Assembly (NCBI GenBank): GCA_003220535.1
Contig: QHSU01000055.1
Span: forward strand, 1-64,000
Direction of reading: 5' to 3'
Source of the DNA: Candidatus Rokuibacteriota bacterium
Lineage (GTDB): Bacteria; Methylomirabilota; Methylomirabilia; Rokubacteriales; CSP1-6
Length of the DNA: 64,000 bases
Under the pieces are notes generated by a model. It did no database searches. It was not told the origin of the DNA and worked only from the letters and a program-made list of their open reading frames with translations. The position numbers were made by a program, and so were the translations under genes. This document shows, in pieces, positions 42,119 through 51,406 of the stretch; the first letter of the stretch is position 1; every line of letters begins with the position of its first letter.

Positions 42119-43258
42119 ATGCGGGCCTGGTTCTTCAGCGAGAACGCGTATCATCTCCTGCCCGATCCCAAGGAGTACGACTCGATCCGGGTGAAGCTGC
42201 CCAATCGCTACTACGACCCCAAGATCGGCGCCGACCTCTATCACCGCTTCATCGACGAGTGGCAGATCGCCGAGGACCTCGGTCTCGAGATCATGGTGAA
42301 CGAGCACCACCAGACGGCGACCAACCTGAACCCGTCGGCGGCGGTCGTCATGGGCGCGCTCGCGCGCGACACGCGCAAGGCACGCATCCTGATCCTCGGC
42401 AACCCGATCGCGAACCGGCGCGAGCCCGTGCGGGTGGCCGAAGAGATGGCGATGGTCGACGTCTACTCGCGCGGCCGCCTGGAGTGCGGGTTCGTGCGCG
42501 GCGTGCCGTACGAGATGTCGGCCGGCAATCATCGGCCGACCCGCATGATGGAGCGCTTCTGGGAGGCCCACGATCTGATCGTCAAGGCGTGGACGAGCCA
42601 CGACGGGCCCTTCAACTGGGAGGGGAAGTACTTTCACCACCGGCAGGTGAACATCTGGCCGCGGCCCTACCAGGAGCCGCATCCCCCGATCTGGATCACC
42701 GCGCTCAGCCCGGCCAGCGCGCGGGACGTCGGCGCGAAGGGCTACGTCGTCGCCTGCTTCCTGACCGGCTTCGACGGCACCAGGACCGTGTTCGGCTCCT
42801 ATCGCGAGCGGCGCGCCGAGCTCGGACTGCCCACGGCGGCGCTCGATCGCTTCGCCTACGCGGCGCTGGTCTACGTGGGCGAGACCGACGAGGAAGGGTA
42901 CGCGGGGGCGCGCAAGCTGATGTGGTACCTCGAGTCGAACAAGGTCCCGCCGCAGTTCACCAGCCCGCCGGGCTACCACCCGACGGCGTCGACGGTGAAC
43001 ACGATGAAGGGCACGAACCCCGGCATCTTCAAGATGTTCCAGAACCCGGCGCTCGGCCCGCTCATGGAGAATGGGCTCGTCTTCGCCGGGAATCCCGACT
43101 CGGTCTATCGACAGATCATGAAGATGCACGACCATGTCGGCGGCTTCGGCCACTTGCTCATCATGGGTCAGGCTGGGTTTCTCGACCATGACGAGACCGT
43201 CAAGGGCATGCAGATGTTCGCTCGCGAAGTCTACCCTCGGCTCAAAGCGCTCGCTTAG
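42119..43258 (+). CDS. LLM-class flavin-dependent oxidoreductase
   Basis: 379 residues of the luciferase-like superfamily, in a longer subfamily than the other three. MRAWFFSENAYHLLPDPKEY, EHHQTATNLNPSAAVVMGAL, ILGNPIANRREPVRVAEEMA, SRGRLECGFVRGVPYEMSAG and PHPPIWITALSPASARDVGA are typical. ATG 42119 is preferred; an in-frame GTG lies two codons earlier. Co-directional with the alpha/beta hydrolase gene (10 bp). Probably a monooxygenase acting on an organic acid or ketone. Confidence 0.9.
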   Translation: MRAWFFSENAYHLLPDPKEYDSIRVKLPNRYYDPKIGADLYHRFIDEWQIAEDLGLEIMVNEHHQTATNLNPSAAVVMGALARDTRKARILILGNPIANRREPVRVAEEMAMVDVYSRGRLECGFVRGVPYEMSAGNHRPTRMMERFWEAHDLIVKAWTSHDGPFNWEGKYFHHRQVNIWPRPYQEPHPPIWITALSPASARDVGAKGYVVACFLTGFDGTRTVFGSYRERRAELGLPTAALDRFAYAALVYVGETDEEGYAGARKLMWYLESNKVPPQFTSPPGYHPTASTVNTMKGTNPGIFKMFQNPALGPLMENGLVFAGNPDSVYRQIMKMHDHVGGFGHLLIMGQAGFLDHDETVKGMQMFAREVYPRLKALA

Positions 43259-43263
43259 CGCTC

Positions 43264-43424
43264 GGGCCTGAGGGCGGGTCGCCGGGAGGGGTCGCCGGAC
43301 CACGCGGCGCGCGTGCGCCGCTCCGCGGCGGCTGGGCTCCATCCGGGCGCGCGTCGCCCGCCGTCGCGCTTCGGGAACGGGTCCGGCGACCCTCCCGGCG
43401 ACCCGCCCTCGGGCGCGGGCACTC
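43264..43424. repeat. Palindromic element, copy C
   Basis: Contains GGACCACGCGGCGCGCG, GCTGGGCTCCATCCGGG and GGGAACGGGTCC as in copies A and B, on the plus strand. Outer arms GAGGGCGGGTCGCCGGGAGG and CCTCCCGGCGACCCGCCCTC are perfect complements and unlike the arms of the other copies. It lies between two converging genes, starting a few bases after the oxidoreductase stop. No other feature is seen in the 210-bp gap. Confidence 0.85.
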
Positions 43425-43468
43425 ACGTGACGAATGGGCCCTTTCTCAGTTGACGAACGAGCCCTCGC

Positions 43469-44725
43469 TTACTTGGCGAAAGAGCCTTTCAGGGTCACGA
43501 GGCGGGGCTTCTTCAGGTACTCGGCTGGGTCCATGCCGAGGAACTGGTCGACGCCGCGAACCGTTTCGATCACGACGGGAACGATCTGGTCGCCGACCTT
43601 GTCGATCCGGCTGATGTGGATGTCGGTGACGACGTTCTGAAATCGATCGAAACGCAGCCGTCCCTGCGGCGCCTCGAGATCTGTCTTTCGCAACGCCTCG
43701 ACGAACCGCGCCGAGTCCTCGATGTTCCCGCCCGTCGCGGTGACGGCCTGATCGATGGCCGCCATCGCCGCGTAGGTGAATGCGGCGGGGGAGCCGGGGT
43801 CGCGCCCGAACTTCGATCGGAAGGCCTGGACGAACTTTCGGTTGCGGGGGGTGTCGACGGTGTACTGGTAGGGCTGGCTGTTGTAGACGCCGACGGCCGC
43901 GTCGCCTGCCGTGGGCAGGAGCGAGATCTCGCTGACCCCCACCGACGCGTCGACCAGCGGGATCTTGCCCTTGAGCCCGTACTCCTGGAACTGTTTGACG
44001 AACCGCACGCCGTCGGCGCCGACCGTTTGCACCCCGATGACGTCCACGTCGTGGCGGAGCTTCGCGACCCAGGGTGCCATGTCCGCGGTGCCCAGCGGCG
44101 GATAGATCTCCTGGACCACTTTGCCGCCCGCTTCCTCGAAGGCGCGGGCCCACGCCATCATGAGCTCGAGCGGCCCCACGCTGTCCGAGGCGATGATCGC
44201 AGCCCGCCGCGCCTTCAGATGGCGATAGGTCCACTGGCCGATGGGGGCGCCGGTCATGGCCGCACTGTACGTGAACCGGAAGACGTACGGGTTCAGCTGC
44301 AGGGTGAGGTTCTCGGCGACGGCGAAGCCAGAGATGAGCAGCGGAACCTTCTGGGTGTTCACGTAATCCTTCACCGCGAGGGCCGCCGCCGAGAGCACGA
44401 GGCCGACGATCGCCTGGGCCCGGTCGCGCTCCACCAGCTTGCGAATCTTCGTCAGCGCCACGTCCGGCCGCGTCTGGTAGTCCTCGACGACCATCTCGAG
44501 CTTCCGCCGGCCCAGCTGCCCGCCGACCTCGTCGGAATAGAGGCGCGCGCCGTCGATGATGTCGCGCGCGTACGTCGCGAACGGGCCGGTCGACGGCGCC
44601 AGAACGCCGATCGTGATGGGACCGCCGGGTGCCGGCGTCTGGGCAGGGGCGCTCGCGGCAAGAACGACAATCCCGAGCGTCAAGACGCCGGCGATCGCGA
44701 CCCGGCAAGGACGGAACCGATTCAT
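43469..44725 (-). CDS. Orphan LivK-type substrate-binding protein
   Basis: 418 residues. Signal peptide RVAIAGVLTLGIVVLAASAP; mature fold PITIGVLAPSTGPFATYARD, LGRRKLEMVVEDYQTRPDVA, GLVLSAAALAVKDYVNTQKV. A good Shine-Dalgarno (GAGGAGAGG) precedes ATG 44725. It is 18 bp downstream of a luciferase-like oxidoreductase gene, an arrangement suggesting import of that enzyme's substrate. It resembles the orphan LivK at 40-41 kb more than the operon-borne ones (YPPLGTADMAPW vs WPPLGTADFAPF). Confidence 0.92.
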   Translation of the reverse strand: MNRFRPCRVAIAGVLTLGIVVLAASAPAQTPAPGGPITIGVLAPSTGPFATYARDIIDGARLYSDEVGGQLGRRKLEMVVEDYQTRPDVALTKIRKLVERDRAQAIVGLVLSAAALAVKDYVNTQKVPLLISGFAVAENLTLQLNPYVFRFTYSAAMTGAPIGQWTYRHLKARRAAIIASDSVGPLELMMAWARAFEEAGGKVVQEIYPPLGTADMAPWVAKLRHDVDVIGVQTVGADGVRFVKQFQEYGLKGKIPLVDASVGVSEISLLPTAGDAAVGVYNSQPYQYTVDTPRNRKFVQAFRSKFGRDPGSPAAFTYAAMAAIDQAVTATGGNIEDSARFVEALRKTDLEAPQGRLRFDRFQNVVTDIHISRIDKVGDQIVPVVIETVRGVDQFLGMDPAEYLKKPRLVTLKGSFAK

Positions 44726-44743
44726 GGACCTCTCCTCAGTTGC

Positions 44744-45775
44744 TCAGGGTTGGAAGGCCGGCATCACCTGCTCGGCGAAGAGACGCAGGGAGCGGAGCGA
44801 CTGTACCAGACTGAGGTCGCCCCACGCGAAGCAGCAGATGACGTAATTGACGCCCGTCGCCTCGATCAGGCGCGAGACCTGATCGCGCACGCGTGCCGGG
44901 GACCCGACCAGAATCGTCTCGTGGCGCAGCGCCGCGTCGAGGTTGACGCGGTGGACGTAAGTCGTGTCGCCGTGGTCGGCCCAGAGCTTGACGAAGCTCG
45001 CCGCCCAGCGGGGGTGGACGGCGCGCGCGATCGCCTCCGCCTCCGCGTCCGTGTCCGCGACCACGACCTGGCGATTGATCCCGATGCGCGGCGTGGCGAC
45101 CTGCGGGTTGCGACGGCGCGGATCGTCCCGGTGCTCGGGCCAGACCGCTCGATATTTCTCGACGAACGGTCGGTACGCCTCCGCCGGGCCGAGCCCGACC
45201 AGATGCATGCCCTGCGCCGCCGCCCAGGCCACGCTGTCGAGGTTGCTCGTCGCGTACCAGAGCGGCGGATATGGCCGCTGGAGCGGCGCCAGCTCCATCG
45301 GCACGTCATCGTAGCGGTAGTGCTCACCACGGTGCGTGAGCCTCGCGCTCGTCATGCCCGCGACGATCACGTCGAGCGCCTCCTGGAACATGGGGCGCGT
45401 GCGCGCAGGGTCGAGACCGTGGTAGCCGATCTCGTACGGCGACACGCCGCGCCCGACGCCCAGCTCGAGCCGGCCGCCGCTCAGATGGTCGAGCATGCAG
45501 ATCTCGCCGATCAAACGCAGCGGAGAATAGAGGGGCAGCAAGTATACGAGCGGCCCCAGGCGGATGCGTCGCGTGCGCTGGGCCGCCGCGGCCAGGAACA
45601 CCGACGGCGACGGCGCCATCCCGAGCGGCGTCGCGTGGTGCTCCGCGAGGTGGTAACAGAAGAAGCCCGCCGCCTCCGCCGCCTCGAGGAGCTGCAGCCG
45701 TTCCTCGTAGAGCGGCCCGATCGGCCCTGGCCGCCGGTCGATCCAGTCGAACAATCCGAACGTGACTTCGGTCAT
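44744..45775 (-). CDS. LLM-class flavin-dependent oxidoreductase
   Basis: 343 residues: EVTFGLFDWIDRRPGPIGPL, AAEAAGFFCYHLAEHHATPL, RTRRIRLGPLVYLLPLYSPL, LSGGRLELGVGRGVSPYEIG and RPYPPLWYATSNLDSVAWAA. The LAEHH near residue 44 is a classical alkanal-monooxygenase-like motif. AGAGGA lies upstream of ATG 45775. It is followed by the orphan LivK gene. Confidence 0.9.
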   Translation of the reverse strand: MTEVTFGLFDWIDRRPGPIGPLYEERLQLLEAAEAAGFFCYHLAEHHATPLGMAPSPSVFLAAAAQRTRRIRLGPLVYLLPLYSPLRLIGEICMLDHLSGGRLELGVGRGVSPYEIGYHGLDPARTRPMFQEALDVIVAGMTSARLTHRGEHYRYDDVPMELAPLQRPYPPLWYATSNLDSVAWAAAQGMHLVGLGPAEAYRPFVEKYRAVWPEHRDDPRRRNPQVATPRIGINRQVVVADTDAEAEAIARAVHPRWAASFVKLWADHGDTTYVHRVNLDAALRHETILVGSPARVRDQVSRLIEATGVNYVICCFAWGDLSLVQSLRSLRLFAEQVMPAFQP

Positions 45776-45842
45776 GGTCCTCTACCCGGCCCCGCCCACG
45801 AGCCGGCGCGACATTGTCGCACCGAGGGAGGAATTCTGCCGA

Positions 45843-46532
45843 TCAGCCTGGGCTCGTGGCCCGGACGCGCGGGCGCGCGCCGCGCCTGAAGCGGATCTTG
45901 TAGTAGATGATCCACAGCGTGATCAGCGGAATGCCGATGGCGGTCGGCCAGAGCCAGCGCACGGCGGTCGGCAGAAACGTGAAGTTGACGACCGAGAAGG
46001 CCGACACCGTGGCGATATACGAGCCGAGCATGCCTCCCATGTGATCGAACCACCAGGCGTTCTTGTCCGCCGGCGGCCGCGCGAACTTCCAGACGTCGAG
46101 CCCGGAGAGCACGATCCCGAGCGCGCCGAAGACCACTGGAACGAAGCCGACCCGCTTCCAGCTCGGACCAGGTTGGAGGAGCCCGAGAACGACCAGCGCC
46201 GCGCTGGCGGAGAACGTCACCAGGGCGGCGGCCCAGTCGATGGCCCGGGGCCCTTGCCCCGGCGCCGGGCGCTTGCGAAACAGCGCGCGATAGGCGGAGA
46301 AAGCCAGGTAGAAGCTGAAGACGGCGAGCAGCGCCAGGAAGATCTTGGGACGCCAGAGACCGAGGCTCACGGCCGTCGCCGCGACCACCGCCATCGACCA
46401 GAAATAGATCTTGCCCCAACGCCGGTGAGCTCGCCCGCCCTTCACGGTCAGCATCGCCGCGGGCGCCAGGCCGAGGGCGAGCATGCCGGCGACGATGTGG
46501 ATCCAGCGAAGCGTGACGATCAACGTCTCCAT
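45843..46532 (-). CDS. DUF2306-like integral membrane protein
   Basis: 229 residues with about six to seven hydrophobic segments. TLRWIHIVAGMLALGLAPAA, VKGGRAHRRWGKIYFWSMAV and WWFDHMGGMLGSYIATVSAF resemble the DUF2306 group of multi-pass proteins, in which conserved His residues may bind heme or metal. The start ATG at 46532 begins METLIVTLRWIHI. The function is unknown. Confidence 0.7.
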   Translation of the reverse strand: METLIVTLRWIHIVAGMLALGLAPAAMLTVKGGRAHRRWGKIYFWSMAVVAATAVSLGLWRPKIFLALLAVFSFYLAFSAYRALFRKRPAPGQGPRAIDWAAALVTFSASAALVVLGLLQPGPSWKRVGFVPVVFGALGIVLSGLDVWKFARPPADKNAWWFDHMGGMLGSYIATVSAFSVVNFTFLPTAVRWLWPTAIGIPLITLWIIYYKIRFRRGARPRVRATSPG

Positions 46533-46625
46533 TGTTCCCCCTCCGAGAGGTTCCCCGTCCTCAACGACGGCGGCGGCGGTCGCGACGCCGCTCGAGCAAC
46601 GACGAGGACCAGACCAGCCATCAGC

Positions 46626-46889
46626 CGCGTCGTACGACTCATGCCGAGCCTCCGTTCGGTCCGACGGCAACCGCGCCTTGAAGAAGGCAACTACTCGGGT
46701 GGAAGGCCTCGCGGTCGAAGTCCGCCGCATCGCGGCGGATCACCGGCGCCCGCCTGGCCATTTCCGCGCGCCACGCAACGAACACAAAGTGGCCGGCGTT
46801 CGGCACGACGACATAGTCGGGCATGGTCGGCAGCGCGGCATAGATGGCCCGGGGGCCCGCGGATGGGGTGTAATCGCCGTTGGGCTAGT
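46626..46889 (-). pseudogene. C-terminal remnant of a dienelactone-hydrolase-like protein
   Basis: The minus-strand frames read SPNGDYTPSAGPRAIYAALP, then MPDYVVVPNAGHFVFVAWRA and RRDAADFDREAFHP, then after a frame change RVVAFFKARLPSDRTEA. NAGHF and the FDREAFH...VVAFF ending are the last third of a secreted dienelactone hydrolase/serine esterase type, with the catalytic His. The N-terminal part is absent. It fills most of the gap between the DUF2306-like gene and rnhB. Confidence 0.6.
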
Positions 46890-47529
46890 CGGTCGCTTCC
46901 AGCACGAACAGCTCGCCCTGGCGCCAGACGCCGGCGAAGGTCCGCCGGTGGAGCGGGCACGGGCCCCAGCGGTCGAGCGCGGCGAGGTGCTCCGGGGTCG
47001 CGTAGCCCTTGTGGCGGGCGAAGCCGTACTCCGGAAAGCTCCGGTCCGCCTCGACCATCAGCCGGTCACGGGTGACCTTGGCGATGATCGAGGCGGCGGC
47101 GACGGTGGCGCACCGCGCGTCGCCGTCGACGAGGTTTTTCTGCGGGCAGGCGAGGTCGCGCAGCGCGACGAAATCGGTGATGACCAGATCGGGCCGCACG
47201 ACGAGGCGTGTGAGGGCCTCGGCCATCGCGAGGCGGGTGGCTTGCAGGATGTTGACGCGGTCGATCGTCTCGTGGTCGACGATCCCGACGCCAACGGCGA
47301 GAGCCCGCTCGCTGATGACGAGGAACAGCGCCTCGCGCTGCTCGGGCGTGAGGACCTTCGAGTCCGCGAGCCCCTTGATGCGCCGGTCGGCTCCGATGAT
47401 CACGGCGGCCGCAACGACCGGCCCGGCCAGGGGTCCGCGCCCCGCCTCGTCGAGGCCGGCGATCCGCGTGACACCCGTCTTCCAGGCCCGAGCCTCGTGA
47501 TGATACGGCGCCGACGGAGGCGGCGTCAC
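46885..47529 (-). CDS. rnhB: Ribonuclease HII
   Basis: 214 residues. IAGLDEAGRGPLAGPVVAAA (acidic D27-E28), DLVITDFVAL (D119), AASIIAKVTRDRLM and the C-terminal YPEHLAALxxxGPCPLHRRTF-like segment. It removes RNA from RNA/DNA hybrids and misincorporated ribonucleotides. Last gene of ffh-rpsP-rimM-trmD-rplS-rnhB, 14 bp after rplS. The short N-terminal extension before RIAGLDEAG is not conserved. Confidence 0.96.
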   Translation of the reverse strand: MTPPPSAPYHHEARAWKTGVTRIAGLDEAGRGPLAGPVVAAAVIIGADRRIKGLADSKVLTPEQREALFLVISERALAVGVGIVDHETIDRVNILQATRLAMAEALTRLVVRPDLVITDFVALRDLACPQKNLVDGDARCATVAAASIIAKVTRDRLMVEADRSFPEYGFARHKGYATPEHLAALDRWGPCPLHRRTFAGVWRQGELFVLEATD

Positions 47530-47543
47530 GCCGAGTACGTCGA

Positions 47544-47918
47544 TTATTGCTCGGGGGCGGTGGCGGGGACGAGGGGCGCGCGCTTTTCCTTGAGGCGCGC
47601 AGCTTTGCCGGCGAGCCCGCGGAGGTAGTAGAGCTTCGAGCGCCGCACACGGCTCCGGCGGGCGACCTCGACCCGCTCGATCCGTGGCGAGTGCAGCGGG
47701 AACGTACGCTCGACGCCGACGCCGTACGAGATGCGCCGGACCGTGAACGACGCGCGGCCACCCTCCCCGCGCCGCCGGATGACGATGCCCTCGAAGAGCT
47801 GCAACCGCTCCTTCTCGCCCTCGACCACCTTGACGTGCACACGCACCGTGTCGCCGGGAGCGAACCCGGCCCGGTCCTTCTTGAGCTGAGCAGCCTCGAC
47901 CAGTCGAATTGCGTCCAT
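47544..47918 (-). CDS. rplS: 50S ribosomal protein L19
   Basis: 124 residues: [60 protein letters not shown] and [20 protein letters not shown] are classic L19. The ATG at 47918 shares one base with the trmD stop (TGATG). L19 sits at the subunit interface. The C-terminus has a short Ala/Pro extension. Confidence 0.98.
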   Translation of the reverse strand: MDAIRLVEAAQLKKDRAGFAPGDTVRVHVKVVEGEKERLQLFEGIVIRRRGEGGRASFTVRRISYGVGVERTFPLHSPRIERVEVARRSRVRRSKLYYLRGLAGKAARLKEKRAPLVPATAPEQ

Positions 47919-48679
47919 CACCAAGGGTCCTTTCCTTCGTCGATTTGCTCCGGCGTCTCCCCGCGCTCGAATCGTTCCACCAGCTCGCGCTCGTCGGGCG
48001 TCAGACGCGCCGTCGCCAGGAGATCCCGGCGGTCGCGCCACGTGAGCCAGATCGCCTGCACGCGTCGCCAGCGCGCGATCCGCGCGTGGTCGCCCGAGAG
48101 CAGCACCGCCGGCACGCGCGTCCCCCGGTACGCTTCGGGCCGCGTGTACTGCGGCGGCTCCAGGAGCCCCTCGGCGAACGACTCGCGGGTCGTCGCGCCT
48201 TCGGCCCCGAGCACGCCCGGGAGCAAGCGCGTCACCGCGTCGGTCACCACCAGCGCCGGCAACTCACCGCCGGTCAGCACGTAGTCGCCGATGGAGATCG
48301 CGTCGTCCGCGAGCCCCGCACCGACCCGCGCGTCGACGCCCTCGTATCGGCCGGCCAGCAGGATCAGGTGCGTCTCACTGGCGAGCTCGGCCGCCACCGT
48401 CTGCGTGAGCGTTCGACCCCGCGGGTCCATCAGCACGACGCGCGCCTCCGACGTGCGCAGCGCGTCCACCGCGGCGAAGAGCGGCTCCGGCTTCAGCACC
48501 ATACCGCCGCCGCCCCCGAACTGATAGTCGTCGGTGACCCGGTGCCGACCCTCCGCGTAGTCTCGGAGATTGACCACCCGGATGTCAACGAGTCCGCGCG
48601 TTCGCGCGCGCCCGAGCATCGATTCCGACAGAACCGGCTCGACCATGCCGGGAAAGAGCGTCACGATGTCGATGCGCAC
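47918..48679 (-). CDS. trmD: tRNA (guanine37-N1)-methyltransferase
   Basis: 253 residues of the SPOUT class with the trefoil knot: [60 protein letters not shown] and [20 protein letters not shown]. It makes m1G37 in tRNAs to prevent frameshifting. 15 bp after rimM. Confidence 0.98.
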   Translation of the reverse strand: MRIDIVTLFPGMVEPVLSESMLGRARTRGLVDIRVVNLRDYAEGRHRVTDDYQFGGGGGMVLKPEPLFAAVDALRTSEARVVLMDPRGRTLTQTVAAELASETHLILLAGRYEGVDARVGAGLADDAISIGDYVLTGGELPALVVTDAVTRLLPGVLGAEGATTRESFAEGLLEPPQYTRPEAYRGTRVPAVLLSGDHARIARWRRVQAIWLTWRDRRDLLATARLTPDERELVERFERGETPEQIDEGKDPW

Positions 48680-48694
48680 AGCACGCCTCGGCCG

Positions 48695-49213
48695 CTAGAG
48701 GTCGAGCAATCCGTCGGGCGGCCGGATCACGACGCGGCCCCCCGCGAGGTCGACCTCGAGCACGATCTCGGCCACCGCCGGTATCAGGAGCTCACGCGCG
48801 CCGTCGCCCACCACCCAGAGATCCTGGGCCGCCGATCGCTCGATGCGCGTCACCCGGCCGACCTCCCGCCCGTCGTCCGTGAGGACCCGGCAGCCCTCGA
48901 GCTGCCACGGATAGAAACGGCCCGGCGTTAGCGGCAGCGCCTCGGCTTCGGGCAGCGCCACCAGGCGCCCGACCAGCGCGCTGGCGGCTTCGACCGTCTC
49001 GCAACCCGCCAGCGAGAGGAGGACCGCCGCACCCTGTCGGCGCGCCCCGGTGACCCGGCACCGCTCGCGCGTGTCGCGCGCCTGGTCCCAGAGCACGCAG
49101 TCGGTCACCCGCTCGAATCGCTCGGGATGGTCCGTGAGCGGCGTCACGCGCATCTCGCCGCGGAGGCCGTGGGGCCGCGCGATCTCGCCGATCACCACGA
49201 GCCGGTCGTTCAT
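48695..49213 (-). CDS. rimM: Ribosome maturation factor RimM
   Basis: 172 residues. VVIGEIARPHGLRGEMRVTP, PERFERVTDCVLWDQ and the PRC-barrel part FYPWQLEGCRVLTDDGREVG, ELLIPAVAEIVLEVDLAGGR. It assists 30S head assembly with S19. It follows rpsP by 57 bp; the small KH-domain gene often found between them is absent. Confidence 0.96.
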   Translation of the reverse strand: MNDRLVVIGEIARPHGLRGEMRVTPLTDHPERFERVTDCVLWDQARDTRERCRVTGARRQGAAVLLSLAGCETVEAASALVGRLVALPEAEALPLTPGRFYPWQLEGCRVLTDDGREVGRVTRIERSAAQDLWVVGDGARELLIPAVAEIVLEVDLAGGRVVIRPPDGLLDL

Positions 49214-49270
49214 GTTCCGTCGGCTCGGCTCGACACTCGCCCCTTCGCGGGCGAGTCCGGCCGTGGCCTC

Positions 49271-49540
49271 CTACTTCTTTTCCAGCACGCTCGCCGGAAC
49301 GGTCGCCGGCGCGTTCGCGATCAGCCTCCGTACCGTGTTCGACGGCTGGGCGCCCTTCTTGATCCACGCCTCGACCTTCGCGCGGTCGATCGACACGGTC
49401 GGTGGCTCGGTCAGCGGGCTGTAGTGCCCGAGCACCTCGATGAAGCGCCCGTCGCGCGGTGAGCGCGAGTCCGCCACGACCACCCGGTAGGCCGGCCGCT
49501 TCGTCGTCCCCATCCGTCTCAGCCGAATCGTCACTGCCAC
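49271..49540 (-). CDS. rpsP: 30S ribosomal protein S16
   Basis: 89 residues: [40 protein letters not shown] and a C-terminal segment with [16 protein letters not shown]. Four bases separate it from the ffh stop. Confidence 0.98.
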   Translation of the reverse strand: MAVTIRLRRMGTTKRPAYRVVVADSRSPRDGRFIEVLGHYSPLTEPPTVSIDRAKVEAWIKKGAQPSNTVRRLIANAPATVPASVLEKK

Positions 49541-49544
49541 GTTC

Positions 49545-50894
49545 TCACCCCCTCGGCATCGGAAATCCTGGAAGATTCTTCATGCGGGGAAGCTTCCCCT
49601 CCATGCCCTTGAACTGCTTCATGATCTTCCGCAGCTGCGCGAACTGCTTGAGCAGTCGGTTCACGTCCTGCACGTTGGTGCCGCTGCCGCGCGCGATCCG
49701 CTGGCGGCGACTGCCGCTGATGATCTCGGGATTGCGCCGCTCGCCCGGCGTCATCGAGCTGATGATCGCGTCGAATCGGCCGAGGTCCGCCGACTCGCCG
49801 TCGAGATCCTTGGGCGTGCCCTTGAGCATCTTCCCGAACGGGAGCATGCCGAGGATCTGATCGAGCGGCCCCATCTGGCGGAGCTGCTTGAGCTGGTCGC
49901 GGAAGTCTTCCAGCGAGAACGTGTCCTCGCGGAGCTTCTTGGCCAGCGCTTCCGCCTTGGTCTGATCCACGGCCGCTTGCGCCTTCTCGACGAGCGAGAG
50001 CACGTCCCCCATGCCGAGGATGCGGGAAGCCAGGCGATCGGGGTGGAACGGCTCGAGCGCGTCGGTCTTCTCGCCCACGCCGACGAAGGCGATGGGGCGC
50101 CCGGTGACGTGCCGGACGGAGAGCGCGGCGCCGCCGCGCGAGTCGCCGTCGAGCTTGGTCAGGATCACGGCATCGATGCCGACCGCCTGGTTGAAGCGGT
50201 CGGCGACGGTGACCGCGTCCTGGCCGGTCATCGCGTCCACCACGAGGAGCACGTGGTGGGGCGCGACCTCGCGGCGGATCGCTTGCAGCTCCTCCAGGAG
50301 GACCTCGTCGATGTGGAGGCGGCCGGCCGTGTCGAGGATGAGCGGCGTGAGCCCGCGGGCCGCCGCCTCTTCGCGGGCCGCTCGACAGATCTCGAGCGGG
50401 GTCTGCCCGGGCGCCCCGGTCACGGGGACGTCGAGTTGACTGCCGAGCGTTCGGAGCTGCTCCATCGCGGCGGGCCGCTGGGTGTCTGCGGCCGCCAGCA
50501 GCGGATGCTGCCCTTGCTTCGTGTAGAGACGGGCGAGCTTCGCGGCGGTTGTTGTCTTGCCCGAGCCCTGCAGCCCCATGAGCATGATGACGGTCGGCGG
50601 GTGCGACGCCATCGTGAGCCGATGCCCGCTGCCCCCGAGCAACTCGACCAGCTCGCCGTGCACGACCTTCACCACCTGCTGCGCTGGCGTGAGCGACGTC
50701 AGAACGTCCTGGCCGACGGCCTTGTCCTTCACGCGATCGATGAAGGCGCGCACGACCTTGAAGTTGACGTCCGCCTCCAGGAGCGCCACCCGGACCTCGC
50801 GGAGCGCCTCCTGGATGTTCTCCTCCGACAGCCGGCCGCGCCCGCCGAGCTTGTCGAAGATGGTTTGCAGTCTCGTACTGAGGGAATCCAGCAT
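49545..50894 (-). CDS. ffh: Signal recognition particle protein Ffh
   Basis: 449 residues. N-domain [21 protein letters not shown]-domain with GLQGSGKT (about 107-114), [27 protein letters not shown] and [13 protein letters not shown]; Met-rich M-domain ending [16 protein letters not shown] and FPMPRG. It binds signal sequences and 4.5S RNA and targets ribosomes to the membrane. An alternative ATG three codons upstream (50903) exists; 50894 gives the usual N-terminus. Confidence 0.98.
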   Translation of the reverse strand: MLDSLSTRLQTIFDKLGGRGRLSEENIQEALREVRVALLEADVNFKVVRAFIDRVKDKAVGQDVLTSLTPAQQVVKVVHGELVELLGGSGHRLTMASHPPTVIMLMGLQGSGKTTTAAKLARLYTKQGQHPLLAAADTQRPAAMEQLRTLGSQLDVPVTGAPGQTPLEICRAAREEAAARGLTPLILDTAGRLHIDEVLLEELQAIRREVAPHHVLLVVDAMTGQDAVTVADRFNQAVGIDAVILTKLDGDSRGGAALSVRHVTGRPIAFVGVGEKTDALEPFHPDRLASRILGMGDVLSLVEKAQAAVDQTKAEALAKKLREDTFSLEDFRDQLKQLRQMGPLDQILGMLPFGKMLKGTPKDLDGESADLGRFDAIISSMTPGERRNPEIISGSRRQRIARGSGTNVQDVNRLLKQFAQLRKIMKQFKGMEGKLPRMKNLPGFPMPRG

Positions 50895-50929
50895 GGGAAA
50901 CACTAACTCTACGGAACGGCGAGAGGAAT

Positions 50930-50957
50930 TTCAACAACTAGCACGGTTCTGTATACT
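50930..50957 (+). promoter_or_regulatory. Sigma-70-like promoter for the small secreted-protein gene
   Basis: TTCAAC (50930-50935), 16 bp, TATACT (50952-50957). The -10 is a five-of-six match, the -35 is weak. Transcription would begin near 50964, giving a leader of about 15 nt with a GGGGGA ribosome site before ATG 50979. It lies in the divergent gap with ffh. Confidence 0.5.
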
Positions 50958-50978
50958 GTCGGGCCAGGGGGACCCGTG

Positions 50979-51368
50979 ATGGTCAGGACGGTCATGGTCG
51001 CGGTCGTCGCAGTGACGCTGCAGCTTTTCGGTGGGTCTTCGGCGTTCGCTCAGGGCAATCCGGCCAATCCCGCGGATAACCTCAACAACCCCCACCCGGC
51101 TATGCCATGGGCGTTCCCGAACCAGGTCGACTACGGGCAGGTCATCCGGTACATCGAGGTGCCCGCCCAGCAAGTCGTCCTGACCCTGCCGGTCTCAGTT
51201 CCCGACGGCGTGCCCGCCCGAGCCGAGCAGCAGATGCAGACGATCCCCGGGTACTACGTCACCGAGACGACCACCGGCTACTGGTACCCCGAGCGCTGGA
51301 TGCTGCGGCAGCTCAACGTGGGTGTTTATCAGTGGGCGAAGCTCCCGGCCGAGTTCCGTAGAAAGTAG
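50979..51368 (+). CDS. Small secreted hypothetical protein
   Basis: 129 residues. Signal peptide (MVAVVAVTLQLFGGSSAFAQ) followed by an Asn/Pro-rich stretch (GNPANPADNLNNPHPAMPWA) and a compact domain with IRYIEVPAQQVVLTLPV, IPGYYVTETTTGYWYPERWM. Aromatic-rich, likely periplasmic. No family recognised. An in-frame GTG one codon upstream could also start it. Confidence 0.65.
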   Translation: MVRTVMVAVVAVTLQLFGGSSAFAQGNPANPADNLNNPHPAMPWAFPNQVDYGQVIRYIEVPAQQVVLTLPVSVPDGVPARAEQQMQTIPGYYVTETTTGYWYPERWMLRQLNVGVYQWAKLPAEFRRK

Positions 51369-51406
51369 TCCCGGGCGTTCGATCTTCCCCCGACCGCTGC
51401 CCGCGT

